From assembly GCF_002927635.1 (NCBI RefSeq), contig NZ_PRDS01000004.1, positions 186,001 through 250,000 on the forward strand: a stretch of DNA of 64,000 nt. Direction: 5' to 3'. Shown one piece after another: positions 52,647 through 60,873 of this stretch (the stretch's first letter is position 1; each line of letters starts with the position of its first letter). Origin of the DNA: Albidovulum inexpectatum (lineage in GTDB: Bacteria; Pseudomonadota; Alphaproteobacteria; Rhodobacterales; Rhodobacteraceae). The notes under the pieces were generated by a model. The model had not been told where the DNA came from, did not search any database, and saw only the letters and a program-made list of their open reading frames with translations. Made by a program: the position numbers and the translations under genes.

Positions 52647-52675
52647 CAGATGCCCGTTGTGGCGCCCTGTGTCAA
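52647..52675 (-). promoter_or_regulatory. Putative promoter of the rhlE-like gene
   Basis: On the minus strand TTGACA (52675-52670) is followed after 17 bases by CATCTG (52652-52647). It lies in the 295-base gap between the tctAB stop and the helicase start, in which I see no gene. The long untranslated leader it implies is common for cold-inducible helicase genes. Confidence 0.45.
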
Positions 52676-52706
52676 GCAATGAATTGAAATTTCGCGATTC
52701 CGCAGG

Positions 52707-54677
52707 CTAGAACAGCCGCCCCGCCGGCAGCGGCACGGCCAGCAGGTCGCGAAACGCAAGCGTGAAGGCCAGGATCGCCACGGCGACGCTGACCGCCAGG
52801 ATCAGCCAGCCCGATGGGCGGTGGGGGCGATACTCTGCTACCACCATCAGCGCCAGGCCCATCAGCAGCCCGGACGCCAGAAAGCCGATTTGCGGCACCA
52901 GCATGGCGGCAATCAGCATGACCAGCGGCAAGGCGATCCTGCGCGGCCACGACCCGCTGGATGGCTCATCCGTCACGATCCGCGCGACCAGCGTGCGCAA
53001 GGCCGCAAGCGCGCAGAAGACCAGCATCGCGATGGCGATCGTGCGCGGAAAGACGGCGGCATCTCGGCCCAGCCCGGCGGACTGGACCAGCGCCGTGATG
53101 GCAACCGCCGCCATGATTCCGATGGCGCCCAGGTCAAGAAGCACGCGGGCCCGGGACGGCGCTTCCTGCGCGGCCCGTGGCGCGGCCGGCCGCCGTCGCA
53201 GCCAGGCCGAGATGCGGGGCCAGAAGGGATAGATGAAGCCCAGGGCCGTCATCGCGATGATGGCCAGCGACAGCGGCCGGCCAAAGAACTGGCCGGGCAG
53301 ATCGCCGATGGCCGATCCGATCGTCCAGCTCTGGACAAAGCCCTTTTCCGCGATCCGCCCCAGGATCAGGCCAAGGACGATGGGCGACACGGCAAATCCG
53401 CGCAGCTTGCACAGCCAGCCGATCACGCCCAAGAGGATCATCAGCAGCACATCCGACATGCTGTTGCGGATCGCGAAGGTGCCGATGACGGTCATGAAGG
53501 CCACCACGGGCACCAGCGCCGATTTCGGCGCGCGCACGATCGCGCCATAGGCAAAGCGGCCGATCAGCAGGCCGACGGGCAGCATCAGGACCGTGGCCAG
53601 GAACAGCCCGAAGATGAAGGTGTACACGATATCCGAGGCCCCGCTGAACAGGGCCGGGCCGGTGCGCACGCCCTGGACCAGCAGGGCACCCAGGATCACG
53701 GCATCGGGCGGGGTGCCCGGAATGCCCAGCACCAGCGTCGGGATGAAGCCGCCGCCGACGGTGGCGTTGTTGGCCGACTCGGTCGCGACGATCCCGCCGG
53801 GATTGCCCTCGCCATAGGGTGGCGGGCGCCGGTTCACGCGGCGAGCCTCGGAATAGGCCACCAGCCCCGCGATCGATCCGCCCGCCCCCGGCAACGCGCC
53901 GACCAGCGTGCCGATGGCCGAGCTGCGCAGGGCGTTGATGCGCTCGACCCACAGGATGCGCAGCGCCTCGGGCAGGCGGAAGCCGCGCGTTTCGGGGGGG
54001 TGCTCCAGGTGCCGGTCGGGTCGGGCGACAAGGTCGATCAGCACGGGAATGCAATACAGCCCGATCAGGGCCGAGACGACCTCGATCCCGCCCAGCAGGG
54101 TCTGCGAGCCAAAGGTGAACCTGACCTCGCCGCTGGTTTCGGACAGGCCGATCATGGCCATCAGGATGCCAAGGCAGGCACCGATCATGCCCTTGATGAA
54201 ATCGCCCGTGGACAGGGCCGCGATCAGCGACAGGCCAAAGATGGCCAGCCAGAAATATTCGGTCGGGCCGAAGGCCAGGGCCGCACGCGCCAAAGGTGGT
54301 GCCAGAAGCAGCAGGGCCAATGCCCCGACAAGGCCGCCTATGACCGACGACAGGCATGCCACCGACACCGCAAGATCGCCGTCGCCCCGGCGCGCCATCG
54401 GGTAGCCGTCGAACGTGGTCCCGATGGCCGAAGGCGTCCCGGGCGTGTTCAGCAGGATCGCCGCATAGGCGCCGCCATAGATCGCGCCGGTATAGATCGC
54501 CCCCAGCAGGATCAGCGCGCTTTGCGGCGGCAGACCAAAGGTGATGGGGACCAGGACCGCGACGGCCATCGTCGCCGTCAGCCCCGGGATCGCGCCGATG
54601 ATCGTCCCCGCGGCGACCCCCAACAGCGCAAAGACCAGGTTCAGCGGCGACAGGGCCGCAAGAAGATGCTCGATCAT
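52707..54677 (-). CDS. Fused TctA-TctB tripartite tricarboxylate transporter membrane protein
   Basis: The 656-residue protein is a single chain of two subunits. Residues 1 to about 490 are the large TctA permease with AIPGLTATMAVAVLVPITFGLPP, NTPGTPSAIGTTFDGYPMARRG, GALPGAGGSIAGLVAYSEARRV and VLGIPGTPPDAVILGALL. From about residue 510 there are four further helices typical of the small TctB subunit. TctA and TctB are normally separate proteins. With the TctC gene upstream this forms a complete TTT transporter, called SlcHFG in sulfolactate clusters. A start at 54677 has no strong ribosome site. It ends the suy operon. Confidence 0.85.
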   Translation of the reverse strand: MIEHLLAALSPLNLVFALLGVAAGTIIGAIPGLTATMAVAVLVPITFGLPPQSALILLGAIYTGAIYGGAYAAILLNTPGTPSAIGTTFDGYPMARRGDGDLAVSVACLSSVIGGLVGALALLLLAPPLARAALAFGPTEYFWLAIFGLSLIAALSTGDFIKGMIGACLGILMAMIGLSETSGEVRFTFGSQTLLGGIEVVSALIGLYCIPVLIDLVARPDRHLEHPPETRGFRLPEALRILWVERINALRSSAIGTLVGALPGAGGSIAGLVAYSEARRVNRRPPPYGEGNPGGIVATESANNATVGGGFIPTLVLGIPGTPPDAVILGALLVQGVRTGPALFSGASDIVYTFIFGLFLATVLMLPVGLLIGRFAYGAIVRAPKSALVPVVAFMTVIGTFAIRNSMSDVLLMILLGVIGWLCKLRGFAVSPIVLGLILGRIAEKGFVQSWTIGSAIGDLPGQFFGRPLSLAIIAMTALGFIYPFWPRISAWLRRRPAAPRAAQEAPSRARVLLDLGAIGIMAAVAITALVQSAGLGRDAAVFPRTIAIAMLVFCALAALRTLVARIVTDEPSSGSWPRRIALPLVMLIAAMLVPQIGFLASGLLMGLALMVVAEYRPHRPSGWLILAVSVAVAILAFTLAFRDLLAVPLPAGRLF

Positions 54678-54732
54678 CGCAACAAACCATCGGCCACGGG
54701 GCCGCTCCCTGGATGGACCCTGCCCGTCAGAG

Positions 54733-54763
54733 GCATCCGGCACGCGCGTGGCGCGCCGGATGC
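54733..54763 (-). promoter_or_regulatory. Intercistronic GC hairpin between tctC and tctAB
   Basis: GCATCCGGC (54733-54741) pairs with GCCGGATGC (54755-54763), and GCGC (54744-54747) with GCGC (54751-54754) extends the stem around a GTG loop with a 2-base bulge. It begins 11 bases after the tctC stop. No T-run is seen. It probably protects the abundant binding-protein message. Confidence 0.6.
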
Positions 54764-54773
54764 GGTCATGCGC

Positions 54774-55721
54774 CTACTGGATCAGGCCGGCACGCTGCGC
54801 GGCGTTCAGATAGGTGGTCTTGCGTTCGGCCATGAAGGCGTCCATCGCCTCGCCATAGGGGATGTCGATCAGGGCAAAGCCCCCGTCCAGCATTCGCTGC
54901 CGGAATTCGGGATTGGCGTTGATCGCCCCGATCGCGTCCGAGACGGCCTTGCGCACCTCCTCGGGGGCGGATTTCGGGACCGCGACGCCACGATAGGCGC
55001 CCGAGACGAGATCATAGCCCAGCTCGCGGAAGGTCGGGACATCCGGGAAGGCGGGGTGACGCTCTTCCATCGCGACGGCCAGCATGCGTACCTGATCGCC
55101 CTGTGCCTTGCCCACGGTCGTATACCCCCATTCGGCCGAAACCTGGTTGCCCAGAAGGGCGGTTACCGCCTCACCCGTGCCGCCAAAGGCGACATAGGTC
55201 GTCTGGATGCCCGCCATTTCGTCGAACAGCAGCTGCGCCAGGTGGTTCGCCGAGCCCTTGCCCGAACCCGAAAACGTCACGCGGCCCGGATTTGCCTTGG
55301 CGTCGGCGACCAGATCCTCGAGCGTCTGATAGGGGCTGTCGGCGTTGACCACGATCGCGTCCGGCGTGAAGTGGAACATGTAGACCGCCGTGATGTCGTC
55401 GGTTTGGTAGCCGACATTGCCGCGCGCGGGCTGAAGGATGATATGGGGCAGGTTCACCCCCATGATGACCGATCCGTCGCCGGGCATCGTGTTCAGTTGC
55501 GACCAGCCCACCGCGCCGCCACCGCCCGGCTGGTAACTGATGACCAATTCCTTGCCGTAGAGTTCCTTGAAATAGGGCTGCTGCAGACGCGCGGTGATGT
55601 CGGATTCCCCGCCGGGACCAAAGGGGATGATGTATTGCACATCGCCCTGCGGCCAGTCCTGCGCGGCGGCGGCGCCGGCGATCAGCCCGAAGGCCGCCGC
55701 GGCAAGTGTCATGAGTTTCAT
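54774..55721 (-). CDS. TctC-family periplasmic binding protein, likely sulfolactate-binding
   Basis: This 315-residue Bug/TctC protein has a signal peptide cleaved after AAA at about residue 20. The family blocks VQYIIPFGPGGESDITARLQQPYF, ISYQPGGGGAVGW, and FSGSGKGSANHLAQLLFDEMAGI are present. A start at 55721 follows GGGAGGAAGAC. It binds a carboxylate in the periplasm for the fused TctAB permease. Its place behind comC and suyAB makes 3-sulfolactate the likely ligand; this rests on context alone, since Bug proteins bind many acids. Confidence 0.85.
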   Translation of the reverse strand: MKLMTLAAAAFGLIAGAAAAQDWPQGDVQYIIPFGPGGESDITARLQQPYFKELYGKELVISYQPGGGGAVGWSQLNTMPGDGSVIMGVNLPHIILQPARGNVGYQTDDITAVYMFHFTPDAIVVNADSPYQTLEDLVADAKANPGRVTFSGSGKGSANHLAQLLFDEMAGIQTTYVAFGGTGEAVTALLGNQVSAEWGYTTVGKAQGDQVRMLAVAMEERHPAFPDVPTFRELGYDLVSGAYRGVAVPKSAPEEVRKAVSDAIGAINANPEFRQRMLDGGFALIDIPYGEAMDAFMAERKTTYLNAAQRAGLIQ

Positions 55722-55767
55722 GTCTTCCTCCCTGTCCTTGTTGTTCCTGCCCGACGGTCGCCTGTTG

Positions 55768-56778
55768 TCAGCCTGCCCGCAATTGCGCGATCTCGGCCAT
55801 CAGATGCGCGGGCATCCGCAGCCCTTCGCTGCGGGCCCGCTCGCGCGCTGCCAGCCGCCTTGTGCCCGGCAGCCGCGTGCCATCCTGCGCAAGGATCGCG
55901 CCCAGCAGCACTTCGATCCTGTCGCAGAAATCCGGGGCTGTCACGCCCGGATCGAAGGCAAGGATCAGCTGGCCGACGCCCGGCGGCGGACCTTCGGCGT
56001 CGAAGAAGGACGAAGCCTCGAAGGAATGGTTCGCCCCGGTCAGCGTGGCCGAGAGTATCTCGACGATCAGCGCCAGCGCCGCGCCCTTGGCATCGCCCAT
56101 GGGGATCATCGTGCCTTCCAGCGCGGCCCTCGGGTCGGTCGTCGGACGCCCCTCGCGGTCCAGCGCCCAGCCCTCGGGGATCTGCTGACCGGCCTTGGCG
56201 GCGGCCATGACCTTGCCGCGCGCCACCTTGGACAGCGACAGGTCGATGACCAGCGGCTCGCCCCTGGCGCGTGGCGCGGCAAAGGCGATCGGGTTCGTGC
56301 CGAACAGCGCCGCGCTGCCGCCCCAGGGCGCGATCGCCTTGGGCGCATTCGCGACCATCAGCGCGACCAGCCCCCTGCTCGCCAGCCTTTCGACATGCGC
56401 GCCAAGCTGGCCGCAATGGTGCGACCGCCGGATCGCCGCGCCGGCCAGCCCGGTTTCGGGCACAAGGCGCGCCAGTTCCTCGATGGCAAGGTCGATGGCC
56501 GGATAGGCAAAGCCGCTGGCCGCGTCGATCGCGATCATGCCGCCGCGCCGCGCGGCGACGACAGGGGTCGCGTGACCGTCGACCTTGCCCGACCGGACCT
56601 GCGCGGCATAGGCCGCGATGCGGGAAAATCCATGCCCCGCCTGCCCGTCGGCCTCGGCCGCGACAAGGGCGCGGGCCACGCTGCGCGCCGCCGCCTCGGC
56701 CGCCCCGCTGGCCCGCAGCACGTCGGCGATCAGCTCTTCGGCCTCGGCGATCGACAGGATCGTGTCATCGGTCTGCAC
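55768..56778 (-). CDS. comC: Malate/L-lactate dehydrogenase-family enzyme, likely (R)-sulfolactate dehydrogenase
   Basis: This 336-residue enzyme of the LDH2/MDH2 family is unrelated to the Rossmann type. Conserved blocks are GHGFSRIAAYAAQVRSG, HHCGQLGAHVE with the catalytic His, MVANAPKAIAPWGG and FGTNPIAFAAP. The family includes ComC, which interconverts (R)-3-sulfolactate and 3-sulfopyruvate. In sulfolactate degraders ComC and SlcC together turn the (S)-isomer into the (R)-isomer that SuyAB cleaves, exactly the gene set found here. Its first 14 bases overlap the slcC gene. Ureidoglycolate or diketogulonate reductase activity is a less likely alternative. Confidence 0.82.
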   Translation of the reverse strand: MQTDDTILSIAEAEELIADVLRASGAAEAAARSVARALVAAEADGQAGHGFSRIAAYAAQVRSGKVDGHATPVVAARRGGMIAIDAASGFAYPAIDLAIEELARLVPETGLAGAAIRRSHHCGQLGAHVERLASRGLVALMVANAPKAIAPWGGSAALFGTNPIAFAAPRARGEPLVIDLSLSKVARGKVMAAAKAGQQIPEGWALDREGRPTTDPRAALEGTMIPMGDAKGAALALIVEILSATLTGANHSFEASSFFDAEGPPPGVGQLILAFDPGVTAPDFCDRIEVLLGAILAQDGTRLPGTRRLAARERARSEGLRMPAHLMAEIAQLRAG

Positions 56779-57703
56779 GCGCCAGCTCCTTCATGACGTT
56801 TTCAACTGTAACGCGGCTGACGCGGATATTGGCCTCTTGCGTCACGCCGGCGATGTGGGGTGTCAGGATGATATTGGTCAGGCCGTCGAAGCGGCGGGCG
56901 GCCTCGGCTGTCAGCGGCTCGGTCTCGAAGACATCGAGCGCCGCGCCCGAGAGATGCCCGGCGCGCAGCGCATCGGCGAGCGCGGTTTCATCCACGATCC
57001 CGCCGCGCGCGGTGTTGATCAGCACCGCGCCGGGCTTCATCCGGGCAATCGCGCCCGCGTCGATCAGCTTGCGCGTGGCATCGGTCAGCGGCACATGCAG
57101 CGACAGGACGTCCGCCTCGGCCAGAAGCTCACGCGCATCGCAGCGTTGCACGCCCTGCCAGGCGGGATCGTCCGGCGGCAGGAACGGGTCATGCGCGGCC
57201 ACCCGCATCCCCAATGCGCGTGCCCGCTCGGCCACCGCACGCGCGATCGCGCCAAAGCCGTAAAGCCCCATGACGCGGCCCGATATCTCGCCCCCCATCA
57301 GCTGCGTGCGCGGCCATTCCCCGGCCAGCATCGCCGCATGGGCGGACGGGCCGAACGCCCCGCGCACCAGCTGCAGCGCGGCCGAGATGACATATTCGGC
57401 CACCGCCAAAGTGTTGGCACCCGTCGCCGGGCAGACCGCAACCCCGCGCGCCTTGCAAGCCTGAAGATCGATATTGTCCAGCCCGACGCCCAGACGCCCC
57501 ACGACACGAAGCCGCGGGGCCGCCTGCAGCAGCGCCGCATCCACCCGCGTGCGGTTGCGCACGATCAGGCCGTCCGCATCCGCGAGCCGCGCCAGAAGCG
57601 CGGCCCGGTCGTCGACCAGCGTCGGGTCGTAGACGACCTCGACATCCGGGCCAAAGCCCTTCAGCGCCGACTCGTCCATGAACTCCGAGATGACGACGCG
57701 CAT
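56765..57703 (-). CDS. slcC: (S)-sulfolactate dehydrogenase, D-2-hydroxyacid dehydrogenase family
   Basis: The 312-residue NAD-dependent dehydrogenase has the Rossmann motif MGLYGFGAIARAVAERA. The catalytic trio is in INTARGGIVDE (Arg), VFETEPLT (Glu) and LTPHIAGVT (His). This family oxidises 2-hydroxy acids; in suy clusters the member SlcC converts (S)-3-sulfolactate to 3-sulfopyruvate. It lies 7 bases after suyB and overlaps comC by 14 bases, so the three are translated together. 3-phosphoglycerate dehydrogenase is excluded by the short length and lack of a regulatory domain. Confidence 0.83.
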   Translation of the reverse strand: MRVVISEFMDESALKGFGPDVEVVYDPTLVDDRAALLARLADADGLIVRNRTRVDAALLQAAPRLRVVGRLGVGLDNIDLQACKARGVAVCPATGANTLAVAEYVISAALQLVRGAFGPSAHAAMLAGEWPRTQLMGGEISGRVMGLYGFGAIARAVAERARALGMRVAAHDPFLPPDDPAWQGVQRCDARELLAEADVLSLHVPLTDATRKLIDAGAIARMKPGAVLINTARGGIVDETALADALRAGHLSGAALDVFETEPLTAEAARRFDGLTNIILTPHIAGVTQEANIRVSRVTVENVMKELARADR

Positions 57704-57710
57704 CGCGCCC

Positions 57711-58892
57711 TCACGCGCTGCGATAAAGCTTGGTCATCGAGAATTCGCGATGTCCAAGCGCCTCTGCCGCCGTGTTCCGGCCGTTCGCGGTGCGCACGAT
57801 CATGTCGATCAGCGCATCGCCCGCCTGGTCGATGGTCATCTCGCGGCGCAGGATGCCCGAGACATCGACGTCGATATGTTCGGACATGGTGCGCACGGTG
57901 CGCGGATTGGCGGTGATCTTGATGACCGGCACGATCGGGTTGCCGACGACGTTGCCCTGACCGGTGGGGAAGGTGTGGATCACGTAACCCGCCGCGGCCA
58001 TCAGCGTGACGCATTCCGCCGCCGCCGAGGACGTGTCCATGAAATACAGCCCCGGGCCGGATTTCGGCGTCTCGGCCGGTTGCAAAATATCGATATAGCG
58101 CGAGGTCTTGCCGATCTTCTCGAGGTTGCCAAGCGCCTTTTCCTCGATCGTGGTCAGACCGCCCTCGATATTGCCCTTGGTGGGCTGGCTTTCGGACAGG
58201 TCGTCGGTCTTGTGGGCCTCGATCACCTCGTCCTGGTAGGCCTTCCACATCTTGTACCAGCGTTCGCCCACCTCTTCGTTGATCGCGCGCGCCTTGCAGA
58301 TATGCTCGGCCCCCGTGATCTCGGAGGTTTCGCCAAAGACGCCATAGATGCCTTCGGGGATCAGCTTGTCATACATGTTGCCCACCGTCGGGCAAGAGCC
58401 AAGCCCCGTGGTGGTGTCGCTTTCGCCGCATTTGGTCGAGATCCACAGCTCGGACAGCGGCACGTCCTCGCGCTGCAGCTCGCTGGCCCAATGGACGAAT
58501 TCCTTGGCCTTCCAGCTGGCCTGGCGGATCGTCTCCAGATCGCCCTTCTGTTCGATCGACACGCCCCAGACAGGCTTGCCCGTCGCGGCGATGCCATCGA
58601 CCACGCGCTGGGTCCAGCCCGGCTCGATCCCGATCACCACCACGGCGGCCACGTTGGGGTTGGCGCCGGTGCCGATGATCGTGCGGAAATGCAGGTCCAG
58701 ATCCTCGCCGAATTGCAGGCGGCCATAGGCATGCGGGATCGCCAGCGTGCCCTTGATATTGTTCGCCACGGCCTCGCAGGCCGCGTTCGAGATGTCGTCC
58801 ACCGGCAGGATCACCACGTGGTTGCGCACGCCCACGCGGCCGTTTTCGCGCCGATAGGCCTTGACCGTCAGGTCGGAATATTTCGTCGCCAT
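57711..58892 (-). CDS. suyB: (2R)-sulfolactate sulfo-lyase, beta (large) subunit
   Basis: The 393-residue protein belongs to the altronate dehydratase/UxaA-C superfamily. With the small SAF-domain subunit upstream it forms SuyAB, which cleaves (2R)-3-sulfolactate to pyruvate and sulfite. Recognisable blocks are [60 protein letters not shown] with two conserved Cys, and [20 protein letters not shown]. Length and the split into two subunits match SuyB rather than the usual altronate dehydratase. Two sulfolactate dehydrogenases follow directly in the operon. The enzyme type is known from Paracoccus pantotrophus. Confidence 0.88.
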   Translation of the reverse strand: MATKYSDLTVKAYRRENGRVGVRNHVVILPVDDISNAACEAVANNIKGTLAIPHAYGRLQFGEDLDLHFRTIIGTGANPNVAAVVVIGIEPGWTQRVVDGIAATGKPVWGVSIEQKGDLETIRQASWKAKEFVHWASELQREDVPLSELWISTKCGESDTTTGLGSCPTVGNMYDKLIPEGIYGVFGETSEITGAEHICKARAINEEVGERWYKMWKAYQDEVIEAHKTDDLSESQPTKGNIEGGLTTIEEKALGNLEKIGKTSRYIDILQPAETPKSGPGLYFMDTSSAAAECVTLMAAAGYVIHTFPTGQGNVVGNPIVPVIKITANPRTVRTMSEHIDVDVSGILRREMTIDQAGDALIDMIVRTANGRNTAAEALGHREFSMTKLYRSA

Positions 58893-58905
58893 GGTTGCGC
58901 CCCCC

Positions 58906-59196
58906 TTACCAGCGCTTGGTCTTCAGATTGTGCGTATGGACATGGCCGCCCTTCGGCACGTCCGCGACGATCCGGCCGATATCCTCGCCATACTTGATCG
59001 CCGTGTCCCCCGCCTTCAGGTCCTTCAGCGCGACCTTGTGGCCGATCGGCACATCGTCGCGGACGGTCAGGCGAAAGGTCGAATTGTCCGCCGTCACGCA
59101 GCACAGCATGTCGGTCCCGGCGGTCAGCCCCTCGACCACGACCACGCCGACATTGTCGGCATGATCGTGAACCAGCAGGTGCGGTATCTCAGACAT
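58906..59196 (-). CDS. suyA: (2R)-sulfolactate sulfo-lyase, alpha (small) subunit
   Basis: The 96-residue protein consists of one SAF domain: [20 protein letters not shown], the central [20 protein letters not shown] with the SAF-type PIGHKVA motif, then [30 protein letters not shown]. This is the N-terminal altronate-dehydratase module as a separate subunit. The start at 59196 follows GAAAAG; the in-frame ATG at 59259 falls inside the operator region. It is the first gene of the sulfolactate operon, 13 bases before suyB. Confidence 0.88.
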   Translation of the reverse strand: MSEIPHLLVHDHADNVGVVVVEGLTAGTDMLCCVTADNSTFRLTVRDDVPIGHKVALKDLKAGDTAIKYGEDIGRIVADVPKGGHVHTHNLKTKRW

Positions 59197-59248
59197 CTTT
59201 TCGGCTCCCACGATTGAACGAATCTGAACCCATGGTAACGCAACTCTG

Positions 59249-59276
59249 TTCTTATACAAGCACTCTTATATAAGAA
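59249..59276. promoter_or_regulatory. Tandem operator for the GntR regulator of the suy operon
   Basis: TCTTATATAAGA (59264-59275) is a perfect 12-bp palindrome, and TCTTATACAAG (59250-59260) is a near copy 14 bases before it. TTCTTATA (59249-59256) and TATAAGAA (59269-59276) also form a larger inverted repeat. The sites lie in the AT-rich gap between suyA and the divergent GntR-type gene, the expected place for autoregulation and control of suyAB. Confidence 0.6.
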
Positions 59277-59325
59277 TTGTGCATCAGGACTTGCGAGCGT
59301 CGCGTGTCAGGGTAAGAGTTTGCCA

Positions 59326-60036
59326 ATGAACCAGACGAATGTGCCCCTGTATCGGCAGGTCATCGACGGCCTGATCCATCGCATCGCCAGCGGCGCCCTG
59401 CCGCCGGGATCGATGCTGCCCAGCGAGTTCCAGATCGGCGAGGAATTCGGCGTCAGCCAGGGCACGGCGCGCAAGGCGGTCAGCGAGCTCGAGGCGCGCG
59501 GCATCGTGCGCCGGGTGCAGGGCAAGGGCACGTTCGTGACGCTGCGGACGCCGAACGAGGCCCTGTTCCATTTCTTCCGCCTGCGCCGCCCCGATGGACG
59601 GCTCGAGACGCCCATCCTGCTGGACGAAGAGCTGCGGATACGTCCGGCCCGGGCCGACGAGCGGCGCCAGCTGGTCGATGCGCCCGGGGATGTCGTCGAG
59701 ATCACCCGGATGCGCGCCCTGCCCGACGGGCCAAGGATTCACGAAGTCTCGGTCGTGCCGGTGTCGCTGTTTCCCGGCCTGATGGATCGCCGGCCCCTGC
59801 CGAACAACCTGTATGTCCTGTACCAGCAGGCTTACGGCATCGTCGTCCTGCGCGCCGAAGAGCGACTGAACGCGACCACCGCAGGGGCGGCGATGGCAGC
59901 GCGGCTGGGCTGCGCGCCGGCGGACCCCATCATGCAGGTCGAGCGCGTGGCCTTCGACGCGCTCGACCGCGCGATCGAATTGCGCAGCTTCAATTTCCGC
60001 TGCGACGGGTATCGCTATTTCGTGACCCTGTCCTGA
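59326..60036 (+). CDS. suyR: GntR/HutC-family transcriptional regulator of sulfolactate genes
   Basis: This 236-residue GntR-type regulator has an N-terminal winged HTH (residues 5-72) with VPLYRQVIDGLIHRIASG, LPSEFQIGEEFGVSQGTARKAVSELEARGIVRRVQGKGTFV. A HutC-type UTRA ligand domain follows from about residue 90. The ATG at 59326 was preferred over TTG 59320. It is divergent from suyA with palindromic operators between, matching SuyR in known clusters. It probably represses the suy operon until sulfolactate or a derivative binds. Confidence 0.85.
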   Translation: MNQTNVPLYRQVIDGLIHRIASGALPPGSMLPSEFQIGEEFGVSQGTARKAVSELEARGIVRRVQGKGTFVTLRTPNEALFHFFRLRRPDGRLETPILLDEELRIRPARADERRQLVDAPGDVVEITRMRALPDGPRIHEVSVVPVSLFPGLMDRRPLPNNLYVLYQQAYGIVVLRAEERLNATTAGAAMAARLGCAPADPIMQVERVAFDALDRAIELRSFNFRCDGYRYFVTLS

Positions 60037-60184
60037 TCCCGGGCCTGACGTCGCGATGTCGCCGCACGCATCGGAGCCGCCGGTCACGATCTGTTCAACC
60101 CCGCGCCCCTTGCCGCAAGGGGGCTGCGGCGCCAGTATCCCCTTGCCAGTTGCCTGTGATGCGCCACAGCCCGGGAGATAGATC

Positions 60185-60850
60185 GTGCATCGACGCCAGA
60201 TCCTGCGAATGACCTTGCTTGCCGCATGTGCCGCCTGCGTGACCGCCGGGCATGCGGGGGCGGCGCCGGTTTCCTTCGATGCGGGCTGGAAGGAACAGAA
60301 GTTCCGGCTGTTTTCCTCCAACACCTACAAGGCGCGCGGGGCGCGCCTCGACGTTATCTCGGATGGGACGGTTTCGATGCTGTGGCGGCCGGTGGACCGG
60401 GCGGACTGGTCTGCCCGGCGCGCCTCGTGGCGGTGGAACGTCACCCGGTCCGTGCCTGCGACCGACCTGACGCGGAAGGGCGGCGACGACCGCAACCTGG
60501 CGCTCTATTTCGTCTTTCTGCCGCAGGCCGAGGCCGAGCGTCTGGCCGGAAGCGGCTCGATCCGGTCGCTGTTGCAGAACCCGGAGGCACGGGTGCTGGT
60601 CTATGTCTGGGGCGGTGCCCATCGACGGGGACAGATCCTTCCCAGCCCCTATCTGGACAGGCGCGGCAAGACGGTGATCCTGCGATCGTCGGGCACGGGC
60701 AGCCATGCGGAAAGCGTCGATCTGGCCGCGGATCATGCCCGCGCCTTCGGCACCCCGCCGGGCGCGCTGGTGGGGCTGGCCGTGTCGGCCGACAGCGACG
60801 ACACCGCCAGCGCGATCCGCGCGACGATCGAGCAACTGGAGCTGGACTGA
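60185..60850 (+). CDS. Secreted DUF3047-family protein
   Basis: The 221-residue protein starts with GTG at 60185, behind GGGAG. A signal peptide runs to cleavage after AGA at about residue 26. The mature part is the DUF3047 beta-rich domain: FSSNTYKARGARLDVISDGTVSMLWRPV, SWRWNVTRSVPATDLTRKGGDDRNLALYFVF, and LVYVWGGAHRRGQILPSPYL. The function of the family is unknown; members are periplasmic. It stands alone between the GntR gene and the convergent galM-type gene, with 148 bases upstream that show no other gene. Confidence 0.82.
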   Translation: MHRRQILRMTLLAACAACVTAGHAGAAPVSFDAGWKEQKFRLFSSNTYKARGARLDVISDGTVSMLWRPVDRADWSARRASWRWNVTRSVPATDLTRKGGDDRNLALYFVFLPQAEAERLAGSGSIRSLLQNPEARVLVYVWGGAHRRGQILPSPYLDRRGKTVILRSSGTGSHAESVDLAADHARAFGTPPGALVGLAVSADSDDTASAIRATIEQLELD

Positions 60851-60873
60851 TCCCGGCCGGGCCGACGCGCCGC

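Noticed and set aside
52821-56210. 1129-codon plus-strand frame opposite tctAB, tctC and comC
   Set aside because: It spans several well-supported minus-strand genes, has no domain, and is low-complexity Gln/Arg/Asp/His.
57711-59196. Altronate or galactarate dehydratase for the two-subunit enzyme
   Set aside because: The same superfamily fits, but the split into a SAF subunit and a 393-residue subunit together with slcC, comC and a TTT transporter matches sulfolactate sulfo-lyase far better.
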